Position numbers and translations under genes: made by a program. From NCBI GenBank assembly GCA_029259835.1, contig JAJDEL010000709.1, positions 1-5,131 on the forward strand: a stretch of DNA of 5,131 bases, in the 5' to 3' direction. The stretch is from Planctomicrobium sp. (GTDB lineage: Bacteria; Planctomycetota; Planctomycetia; Planctomycetales; Planctomycetaceae). How positions within the stretch are numbered: position 1 is the stretch's first letter; every line of letters starts with the position of its first letter. The notes under the pieces were generated by a model. That model saw only the letters and a list, made by a program, of their open reading frames with translations. It was not told the origin of the DNA and ran no database searches. This document shows, in pieces, positions 1 to 5,131 of the stretch.

Positions 1-807
1 CTGCACGTCGTGTTTTTCATGCCCTGGAGTTCCGCCTGCATTCATTGCCGTGTTACCGCCGTCCATCGGGATGATTGCGCCAGTGATCCATTCCGATGCG
101 TCCGATGCCAACAAAATGGCCAACCCTTTGATGTCGTCCGGTCGACCAAGACGTCCGGCTGGGATGCCTTTGAGAAAACGCCCCTCGAGGGTGGAGTCTT
201 CATTCATCCGTGCTGTCAGACTTGGATTGACCACTTGGGCTGGTGTGACGCAGTTGATTCGCACGCCGCGATAGCTCCACTCGGTGCTGAGTTCACGGGT
301 CATCTGGATGACGGCTCCCATTGCCATGCTGTACGCCACGTGACCTCGACCGAGGGCCGTGAAACTGGCTAGAGATCCGATATTCATGATTGAACCGCGA
401 CCCTGCGCCAGCATGCGTCGCCCCGCCTGCTGACACATCGCGAATCGCCCGACGACCAGATTCTGCAGCACTCGGTGGAGATCTTCAATGGCAAGGTCTT
501 CCGGTTGAGACAAGTGTCCGTCTCCCGCGATGTTGCCAAGAAAGTCAACACGTCCGAACTCCGCATCCACGCGTTCAAACAACTTGGCAATGGCGTCTGG
601 ATTGGAGACGTTGGTGTCGGCAACGAACACTTTTCGACCGAGTGACCGGATTTCTTTTGCGGTCTCTTCAGCACCTTCGATATTGCGATCGACCAGGGCG
701 ACGTCAGCACCGTGTTGGGCGAGCGCCAGCGCAGTCGCCTGCCCCAATCCCTGAGCGGCGCCGGAAACGACAGCAACTTTATCTGTCAAATCGAATAGGT
801 CAGTCAT
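1..807 (-). CDS. Short-chain dehydrogenase/reductase, catalytic Lys replaced by Met (3' end cut by window)
   Basis: Probable cytoplasmic classical SDR (Rossmann fold, oxidises or reduces a hydroxyl/keto group). The 269 codons from ATG at 805-807 are open to the window edge. The last residues seen already lie past the usual SDR end, so little is missing. Seen in the protein: cofactor glycine motif S15-G-A-A-Q-G-L-G22; D40 after beta-2, which in this family favours NAD(H) over NADP(H); N92-I-A-G; the helix-4 Asn at N116; S145 in N-I-G-S; and Y159. The YxxxK motif reads Y159-S-M-A-M163, so the lysine is methionine (codon ATG at 319-321). The C-terminal P-M-D-G-G motif is present. The gene begins 4 nt after the MFS stop, with GGAG 9 nt before its ATG, so it is probably co-transcribed and translationally coupled. 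Family assignment is firm. Substrate is unknown, and catalysis by the normal mechanism is doubtful. Confidence 0.93.
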   Translation of the reverse strand, partial: MTDLFDLTDKVAVVSGAAQGLGQATALALAQHGADVALVDRNIEGAEETAKEIRSLGRKVFVADTNVSNPDAIAKLFERVDAEFGRVDFLGNIAGDGHLSQPEDLAIEDLHRVLQNLVVGRFAMCQQAGRRMLAQGRGSIMNIGSLASFTALGRGHVAYSMAMGAVIQMTRELSTEWSYRGVRINCVTPAQVVNPSLTARMNEDSTLEGRFLKGIPAGRLGRPDDIKGLAILLASDASEWITGAIIPMDGGNTAMNAGGTPGHEKHDVQ

Positions 808-811
808 TGGA

Positions 812-2113
812 TTAGTCTCCGTCGGACAGACGACTCGTCTGCCCAGTGCGTTCCACAGGCGAACCGCCTGCGCTACGAACGGTCATCGCGAGAACGGCTC
901 CCGCGAGCAAAAACGCCGCCATCGACCAAAGGCCAAATTGGCCTAATATCACTGCTCCAAAGAACCCACCGATATTGCCGACGGAATTGATCAACGCGAT
1001 ACCACCTGCCGCTGCTGCGCCTGTCAGGAACGCAGTGGGGAGTGTCCAAAAGATGGGTAACATGCTCATCATACCGGTCTGAGCCAGGCAAAGTCCGACA
1101 AGCGACAGTATTGGAGACGGACTCCATGCGGTAAGAGCCCACCCCACCGCTGCCACGAGCGCCGCGATCGCAAGGTGCCCGCGCCGTTCGTTGTTTCGAT
1201 CCGAACTAATACCCCACAATGTCATCCCCACAACCGCACAGACATGAGGCAAAGCACTGAGCAGCCCGATCTGAAACGTGCTCATTCCCTGGAATTGTCC
1301 TTGGATGAGTTTTGGGAAGTAGGCTCCCCCCGCATTTGCGCCGACGGCGACTGTGAAGTAAATGGCGATCAACAGCCAAACTCGCCCTTGCATGAGCGCC
1401 GACAGATGATCCGCATTGTGATGACTCCGGCGCGTGTCTTCCTCTCGCTGCATACGAGCGACCAACCACTCACGCTGCTCAACCGACAACCAGTTTGCAT
1501 CTTTGGGAGAATCGGTCAAATAGAATAGAACAACAAAGCCTATGAGGAAGGAGGGGATGCCTTCCAGTAGAAACAGCCATTGCCAACCATGCAGTCCGGC
1601 GACAGTATCGAGGTACTGCATAATCAGTCCAGACAGAGGGTTCCCGAACACGCTGGCAAGCCCAATGGCCACCATGAAAAAAGCGGTCATTTTGCCACGT
1701 TCCCGATCAGGGAACCAGTAGCTGAGATACAGGATGAGTCCAGGAAAGAACCCCGCCTCGGCGATGCCCAGCAGGATGCGCAGACCGTAGAACGTCCATT
1801 GGTCTCGAGCGAACATGGTCGCCGCCGACACCAGTCCCCAAGTGATCATGATCCTGGCGATCCAGCGCCGAGCACCCACCCGCCGCATCAGCAGATTGCT
1901 GGGCACTTCGAAGAGCAGGTAGCCCACGTAAAACATGCCATAGCCCAGGTTGAATGTCTCTTCGCTCAGCCCCAAGTCGTCCTGCATTTGAAGCCGGGCG
2001 AAGCCGACGTTCGACCGGTCAAGGATATTGAGAATGTAAAGCAGGCAGATGAACGGAATCAATCGCCACGCGACCTTACGCAGAGTCGTTTTTTCGAGAG
2101 CAAGATCGTTCAT
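812..2113 (-). CDS. MFS transporter, anion:cation symporter (ACS) type
   Basis: Inner-membrane secondary carrier, 433 aa, about the usual ACS length (tartrate, phthalate and sugar-acid carriers are examples), likely importing an organic anion with protons or another cation. About 12 hydrophobic segments are visible, roughly residues 17-37, 53-74, 84-101, 107-129, 142-163, 179-200, then a hydrophilic loop 201-244, then 246-268, 280-301, 312-330, 335-357, 365-389 and 391-412. Family-like motifs are D32-R-S-N-V-G-F-A in TM1, R-R-V-G-A-R-R after TM2, R137-E-R-G-K-M before TM5, and S-D-R-N-N-E-R-R in the TM8-TM9 loop. I chose ATG at 2111-2113, with TTGGA 5 nt upstream. An in-frame TTG at 2126-2128 would add five residues but seems less likely. 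It lies 21 nt after the cyclase gene and 4 nt before the SDR gene, so it is the middle gene of a probable operon. The exact substrate cannot be read from sequence. Confidence 0.93.
   Translation of the reverse strand: MNDLALEKTTLRKVAWRLIPFICLLYILNILDRSNVGFARLQMQDDLGLSEETFNLGYGMFYVGYLLFEVPSNLLMRRVGARRWIARIMITWGLVSAATMFARDQWTFYGLRILLGIAEAGFFPGLILYLSYWFPDRERGKMTAFFMVAIGLASVFGNPLSGLIMQYLDTVAGLHGWQWLFLLEGIPSFLIGFVVLFYLTDSPKDANWLSVEQREWLVARMQREEDTRRSHHNADHLSALMQGRVWLLIAIYFTVAVGANAGGAYFPKLIQGQFQGMSTFQIGLLSALPHVCAVVGMTLWGISSDRNNERRGHLAIAALVAAVGWALTAWSPSPILSLVGLCLAQTGMMSMLPIFWTLPTAFLTGAAAAGGIALINSVGNIGGFFGAVILGQFGLWSMAAFLLAGAVLAMTVRSAGGSPVERTGQTSRLSDGD
816..821 (-). promoter_or_regulatory. Ribosome binding site of the SDR gene, inside the MFS 3' end
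   Basis: On the minus strand CGGAGA lies 8-9 nt before the SDR ATG and within the last codons of the MFS gene. It supports the ATG at 805-807 as the start and suggests translational coupling of the two genes. Confidence 0.6.
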
Positions 2114-2134
2114 AAGCGTCCAATTCAATAATGA

Positions 2135-3853
2135 CTAATACAACACGATCGCTCGTCCAGGACCACCGTGGCAGTCGCGAATTTTTACGGCGGCAAAGAG
2201 GAAGTAAGCGTTCTTTGGAATCTTGCTTACGTTCACCAGAAACTCAACAGCGACCATCTCACGGGATCCCAAGGCCCAGTACGTCATCAGTGCTCGTCGC
2301 GGATCGACGCCGCAGAGGTCTGGGGCGTCACTGGCGACACAGCGAATTCCTCTCTTCTTCAGGTACACGATTGTGTCAGGGCCGGGTGCGGGCCAGCCTT
2401 CTGATTTACCGTTCAGAGGGTTCTGCCACAACGCGGTGTCGTCTGGTGGTGGCTTGAGGTACTTATCGTTGTGACCGGTTTGGAAGATGACGATGTCGCC
2501 AGACTTCAACTCACCGTGGCTGTCCTCGAAATCTTTGACATGATCGACTGTGATTTCGGGCGACATCGGCCATTGTTGTGGCTGCGTTGTTCCGACAAGC
2601 GAGCGAACGTCGATCACACGCGTCTTCCCACAAGTCCACGCCAGCGGAACTTGCTCGGTCGTCATTGAATTTGTACCGCGGCGACCGTACTTCGCTTCGT
2701 ATTCTTCCAGCCAGCCACGAATTTCAGGAGCGTACTGAACGGCTTTCCCTTCGGGTGGCAACGCATATGATGGCGGAACCAAGTGCGTTCCCGTCATGGC
2801 GTCCATCAGGTGCGTGTGATGGTGCATGTCGAGATCTTCGGAGTAAAGAAAGTCAACTTTTAGATATACCTGGCGGTGATTTCCGGTCCCGATACCAGGC
2901 GATGTGAGCGGCCAGCCTTGCTCGAGAGTCGGGGATAGGTCGACGGCCCGTTTCGCTTTGGAAGCGGCAATCAGTCTCGCGGGCAGTTCTTCGCCATTAA
3001 TGGAAAACGCGCGACCTTCGCTGTAAGGTCCGTCTTTATGCTTTGGTCCGAGCATCGTGTAAAACGCGCCGGTGGGCGGCAGTTTCCCGAGGTTCGTCGC
3101 TCCTTCGGTCCAGATCATCCCGTGCTTGAGGCCAGCGTAATGAGTCGGCTCGGCAAGATTCGGCAGCGGTCCCATACTCGCACTATCGGTGCCCAGTGTC
3201 ATCACTTTGCGAGTCGCGAGAAACTCCATGCAGTCCGGATCAGGGTCGGGAAAGCCGGGCGCCTTTCGGTCCAAAATATCGGCAATGTAGCGAGAGCCTT
3301 CGGGAAACGGACGATAGTATTGATCCGAATAACCACTGTGAAAGAGAACAACATCACCAAAACGTAATTGTCGATGCTGCTTCTCGAACTGTTCGACATG
3401 CTTCCGTTGAACCAACGGGCTAACACCTTTCGAAGCTTGATCGAGCAAATCGCGTACATCCACAACACACGCCTCGCCGCCGAACTGCCAGGCTTCGATT
3501 TTGTTCGTATATGCCAGCCCCAACGGTCCAGACTTAGGCCGCTTCAATTCGGGACGCGCCACCGAGTGCGGCGGAACATCGAGTTGTGTGCCTGTGTTTC
3601 CGTCGATCAGCAAAACGTCAATATTGTAAGCGCTGTCGGGGCTGATAGTTCGCTGATGGGTGATTTGAAACCGGGGAAACGGAGCGGACGGCCAAGTCGC
3701 TGGATATTCCGGAGCGATCAGCAGAGAGTGATCGATAAACTGCGACTCTTCGGCCACGGCTTCTTGCGCCGATGAATAATGCGTTGACAGCGCCCATACT
3801 GTTGCCAGCAACAACCGAACTGTAAAGTTCGTTCTGAAGAACACCGTGGTCAT
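2135..3853 (-). CDS. Secreted protein with two tandem cyclase (kynurenine formamidase-like) domains
   Basis: 572 aa, about twice the usual length of a single cyclase-fold hydrolase. The N-terminus is a signal peptide: R7 and R13, a hydrophobic LLLATVWAL core, and likely cleavage after S-S-A29. Domain 1 (about 36-284) and domain 2 (about 303-572) align with each other: AWQFGGEACVVDVR / AWTCGKTRVIDVR, GDVVLFHSGYSDQY / GDIVIFQTGHNDKY, and G-T-D-S-A-S / A-S-D-A-P-D. The family metal motif HxGTHxDxPxH reads N86-T-G-T-Q90-L-D92-V-P-P-H96 in domain 1 and M353-T-G-T-H357-L-V359-P-P-S-Y363 in domain 2. The downstream His/Glu pair is H238/E250 in domain 1 but Y525/E537 in domain 2. Family members hydrolyse amides or open rings (N-formylkynurenine, isatin); this substrate is unknown. 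It is the first gene of the leftward operon. The start is uncertain: AAGGGG is 1 nt before this ATG but 10 nt before an in-frame GTG at codon 4. Confidence 0.9.
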   Translation of the reverse strand: MTTVFFRTNFTVRLLLATVWALSTHYSSAQEAVAEESQFIDHSLLIAPEYPATWPSAPFPRFQITHQRTISPDSAYNIDVLLIDGNTGTQLDVPPHSVARPELKRPKSGPLGLAYTNKIEAWQFGGEACVVDVRDLLDQASKGVSPLVQRKHVEQFEKQHRQLRFGDVVLFHSGYSDQYYRPFPEGSRYIADILDRKAPGFPDPDPDCMEFLATRKVMTLGTDSASMGPLPNLAEPTHYAGLKHGMIWTEGATNLGKLPPTGAFYTMLGPKHKDGPYSEGRAFSINGEELPARLIAASKAKRAVDLSPTLEQGWPLTSPGIGTGNHRQVYLKVDFLYSEDLDMHHHTHLMDAMTGTHLVPPSYALPPEGKAVQYAPEIRGWLEEYEAKYGRRGTNSMTTEQVPLAWTCGKTRVIDVRSLVGTTQPQQWPMSPEITVDHVKDFEDSHGELKSGDIVIFQTGHNDKYLKPPPDDTALWQNPLNGKSEGWPAPGPDTIVYLKKRGIRCVASDAPDLCGVDPRRALMTYWALGSREMVAVEFLVNVSKIPKNAYFLFAAVKIRDCHGGPGRAIVLY

Positions 3854-3854
3854 T

Positions 3855-3860
3855 CCCCTT
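3855..3860 (-). promoter_or_regulatory. Ribosome binding site of the cyclase gene, unusually close to ATG
   Basis: AAGGGG on the minus strand is a good Shine-Dalgarno match, but only 1 nt separates it from the ATG at 3851-3853. The GTG at 3842-3844 (codon 4) sits 10 nt away and may be the true start, giving 569 aa. Either start keeps the signal peptide. Confidence 0.5.
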
Positions 3861-3877
3861 GTGTTACTAGGCGGAAG

Positions 3878-3883
3878 ATTATT
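3878..3883 (-). promoter_or_regulatory. Weak -10 candidate for the leftward operon
   Basis: AATAAT on the minus strand matches the sigma70 -10 at five of six positions and lies about 25 nt before the cyclase start. The sequence 16-18 nt upstream has no convincing -35 box. This is the best candidate I could find for the leftward transcript, which must begin somewhere in 3854-4008 if the operon has a local promoter. Confidence 0.22.
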
Positions 3884-3931
3884 GCGTATCTGAGTTTCGC
3901 TACCAGACCCCGCCTGAGAACATGCAATTTG

Positions 3932-3958
3932 TTGACAGGCATCTGATTGTCTGATAAT
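3932..3958 (+). promoter_or_regulatory. Sigma70-like promoter for the gntR transcript
   Basis: A perfect TTGACA (3932-3937) is followed, after a short 15-nt spacer, by GATAAT (3953-3958, five of six to the -10 consensus). Transcription would start near 3965, giving a leader of about 45 nt before the ATG at 4009. The short spacer is suboptimal. The promoter faces the regulator and the PSCyt1-type gene, and its -10 lies inside the palindrome at 3945-3959, which suggests repression there. Planctomycete promoters do not always follow the E. coli consensus, so this is a prediction. Confidence 0.5.
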
Positions 3959-3959
3959 C
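3945..3959. promoter_or_regulatory. Probable operator of the GntR/FCD regulator
   Basis: GATTGTCTGATAATC is a 15-bp inverted repeat, GATTrTC-N-GAyAATC, with six of seven arm positions paired and an odd centre. Its core, TTGTC-n-GAtAA, resembles the short TTGT..ACAA-type palindromes bound by many FadR-subfamily regulators. It covers the -10 box of the rightward promoter and lies about 90 bp upstream of the cyclase start, between the divergent genes. It is therefore well placed for autorepression and for control of the leftward operon. Binding is inferred from pattern and position only. Confidence 0.55.
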
Positions 3960-3998
3960 TATCGACTGGAAAATTACTTTGCAAGACACTTATTTCCC

Positions 3999-4004
3999 GA
4001 AGGG
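3999..4004 (+). promoter_or_regulatory. Ribosome binding site deciding the gntR start
   Basis: GAAGGG lies 4 nt before ATG 4009. It favours this start over the in-frame TTG at 3979-3981, which would add ten residues and has only a weak TGGA 8 nt upstream. Confidence 0.6.
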
Positions 4005-4008
4005 TACG

Positions 4009-4689
4009 ATGTCTAAGTTGAAGACACTGCCTCGCAGAAAAATCTGTGACCAGGTGGCACAGCAGATCAAAGAGTTCATTGTCACCGAACGGCTTGAACC
4101 GGGTGATCGGCTGCCAACCGAAGGCAAACTGGCCGAGACGTTTGGTATTAGCCGACTCAGTGTCCGTGAAGCCACCAAGGCGCTAGAGTACGTCGGAATT
4201 GTTGAAGCGAAGACGGGCGTGGGACTGACGGTCGGACAGATGGACCTGGAGCGTGTCACCGAACATTTGGTTTTTCATCCTGCGCTGCATTTTGCCGATC
4301 CACAGCAGCTTATTGATACACGAGTTGTGGTTGAAATCGGCGTGCTGCCGCATGTTGTCGAGCGGATGGCCACGGACAGCTCGATATACGACAGATTGCA
4401 ATCTGTAATTGAACGCTCCAGTTCTGCTCGTAGATTGCAGACTTGGCTTGAGCTGGATATCGAGTTTCATCGCACGTTGCTGGAGTCGAGCGGTTTAACA
4501 CCACTCGTGGCCTTCGGTGACCTATTGCATGTGTTCTTTCAGCAATTTCGAGAAAGCGTGAAAAAGGCGGAGTGGCAGGCAGGAACTCAGAGCCATCAGC
4601 GGTTGATCGACGCGCTGCGCGACGGCGAGCTAGACCTCGCGTCTGCCGAACTGCGTCAACATATCGAGTTCCATAAAACACGAGTGTGA
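4009..4689 (+). CDS. GntR-family transcriptional regulator, FadR subfamily with FCD domain
   Basis: DNA-binding regulator of 226 aa, typical for the FadR subfamily. The N-terminal winged helix (about residues 8-76) has the family pattern: I-x9-G-D-R-L-P-T-E around 24-38, L-A-E-T-F-G-I-S-R-L-S-V-R-E-A as helix-turn-helix (41-55), and a wing ending G-V-G-L-T-V (70-75). The C-terminal all-helical FCD domain (about 80-222) keeps the residues that bind metal or a carboxylate ligand in this family: R105 in the first helix, then D150-x3-H154, H196 and H218. Known FCD regulators mostly sense organic or sugar acids and often repress adjacent catabolic genes. It is divergent from the cyclase-MFS-SDR operon, with a candidate operator at 3945-3959, so it probably controls that operon and itself. 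The next gene follows after 4 nt. The ligand is unknown. Confidence 0.93.
   Translation: MSKLKTLPRRKICDQVAQQIKEFIVTERLEPGDRLPTEGKLAETFGISRLSVREATKALEYVGIVEAKTGVGLTVGQMDLERVTEHLVFHPALHFADPQQLIDTRVVVEIGVLPHVVERMATDSSIYDRLQSVIERSSSARRLQTWLELDIEFHRTLLESSGLTPLVAFGDLLHVFFQQFRESVKKAEWQAGTQSHQRLIDALRDGELDLASAELRQHIEFHKTRV
4391..4406. repeat. Perfect 16-bp palindrome inside gntR
   Basis: ACAGATTGCAATCTGT is an exact inverted repeat without spacer, within the FCD-coding part of gntR. AGATTGCAG recurs at 4432-4440. It shares GATT/AATC half-sites with the operator candidate at 3945-3959, but with a 2-nt rather than 7-nt centre. It may be an intragenic binding site or a chance result of codon choice. Confidence 0.4.
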
Positions 4690-4693
4690 TGCA

Positions 4694-5131
4694 ATGCAGA
4701 AAGGTCCGTTGCAAGATCGCCCAGGCGGATCGCCGGAGAGAGCAGAAAAACAGAACACAAGCAAGCCGTTTGTGGTACGGCTGCTGCTGGTAGTTGCGTT
4801 GTTGGCTAACGCCACATTGGTCGCTGATGACGTCCGCTCGGAACAGACGGCAGAGTTCGAAAACACAATTCGCCCGTTATTGCTCAAGCATTGCATCGAA
4901 TGCCACGGACCAAAAAAGGCCGAGTCAGGACTGCGGTTCGACTCGCGCGCGACTCTGCTAAAAGGAGGCGACAACGGTCCGGCAATCTCGCCAGATCAAC
5001 CCCAGCAAAGCCTGATGATCAAAGCCCTGCGACATGTCGACGGGTTGGAAATGCCACCGGATGGTAAGCTGCCTAAACACGAAATCGCCGCCGTCGAACA
5101 ATGGATTCTCGGAGGCGCAGTCTGGCCAGAT
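4694..5131 (+). CDS. PSCyt1-type planctomycete cytochrome c protein (3' end cut by window)
   Basis: N-terminal 146 residues of what is probably a much larger exported protein. A hydrophilic stretch (1-25) rich in charged residues precedes a hydrophobic segment (about 26-43, VVRLLLVVALLANATLV), with likely cleavage after A44. The PSCyt1 domain follows (about 53-146): F-E-N-T-I-R-P-L-L, the heme motif C67-I-E-C70-H71, G-L-R-F-D-S-R, K-G-G-D-N-G-P-A, and M120-P-P, whose Met may be the distal heme ligand. It ends in the typical W-I-x-G-A-x-W-P. In Planctomycetes this domain usually leads full-length proteins that continue with PSCyt2/DUF1549 and PSD1/DUF1553, which would lie beyond the window. 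Their role is poorly known. It starts 4 nt after the gntR stop, so co-transcription is likely. No strong Shine-Dalgarno is visible (a GAG about 10 nt upstream at best). A GTG at codon 27 would give a conventional short signal peptide but also lacks a ribosome site. Confidence 0.88.
   Translation, partial: MQKGPLQDRPGGSPERAEKQNTSKPFVVRLLLVVALLANATLVADDVRSEQTAEFENTIRPLLLKHCIECHGPKKAESGLRFDSRATLLKGGDNGPAISPDQPQQSLMIKALRHVDGLEMPPDGKLPKHEIAAVEQWILGGAVWPD

Noticed and set aside
384..776. 130-codon minus-strand frame overlapping the SDR in another frame
   Set aside because: An out-of-frame shadow of the SDR. The SDR frame is open across the whole region, so this does not indicate a frameshift.
390..815. 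141-codon plus-strand frame opposite the SDR gene
   Set aside because: Arg/Pro-rich translation with no motif; the minus-strand SDR reading is unambiguous.
1580..2131. 183-codon open frame on the plus strand opposite the MFS gene
   Set aside because: Its product is polar and low-complexity (His, Gln, Pro rich) with no recognisable domain, and it lies antisense to a clear 12-TM transporter.
2114..2134. Possible terminator or promoter between cyclase and MFS genes
   Set aside because: Only 21 nt, with no inverted repeat or T-run; it fits a simple operon gap.
3368..3775. 135-codon plus-strand frame opposite the cyclase gene
   Set aside because: No family resemblance or ribosome site, and it is antisense to the conserved domain 1.
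3934..3951. GACA...TGTC spaced inverted repeat as a second operator
   Set aside because: Only 4-nt arms with a 10-nt spacer, easily due to chance; it overlaps the better palindrome at 3945-3959.
4689..4691. ATG overlapping the gntR stop (TGATG) as a start for the next gene
   Set aside because: That frame is not the PSCyt1 frame and closes after about 35 codons; the ATG at 4694 leads into the conserved protein.
4630..4974. 114-codon minus-strand frame across the gntR/PSCyt1 junction
   Set aside because: It runs antisense to the CxxCH-coding region of a recognisable protein; Ser/Asn-rich translation without motifs.

Overview
The window looks like chromosomal DNA from a planctomycete or a close PVC-group relative. 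The strongest pointer is the gene running off the right edge. Its product starts with a signal sequence and a CxxCH-containing domain of the 'Planctomycete cytochrome C' (PSCyt1) type, a family greatly expanded in Planctomycetes. Moderate GC content and tightly packed genes fit this, but genus cannot be told from the sequence.

Layout. Two gene sets diverge from a control region of about 155 bp (3854-4008). Leftward (minus strand) run three closely spaced genes: a secreted protein with two tandem cyclase/kynurenine-formamidase-like domains (2135-3853), a 12-TM MFS carrier of the anion:cation symporter (ACS) type (812-2113), and a short-chain dehydrogenase/reductase (1-807, cut by the left edge). 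The gaps are 21 and 4 nt, so this is very probably one operon. Rightward run a GntR/FadR-type regulator with an FCD ligand domain (4009-4689) and, 4 nt later, the PSCyt1-type gene (4694 onward, cut by the right edge).

Working model (inference). The layout is that of a locally regulated carbon-source cluster. An exported hydrolase-like protein would act on a cyclic or amide/ester substrate outside the cytoplasm, the ACS carrier would import the resulting organic anion, and the SDR would oxidise or reduce it. The FCD regulator would sense an acid from the pathway. A 15-bp near-palindrome overlapping the -10 of a good sigma70-like promoter is a strong candidate operator for this regulator.

Points of real interest. 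The SDR has methionine where the YxxxK catalytic lysine should be. Neither cyclase domain keeps the full metal-binding motif, and the losses are partly complementary. The second domain carries a histidine cluster just before its degenerate motif. The substrate is not evident. No RNA genes, insertion sequences, CRISPR arrays or convincing terminators were seen.
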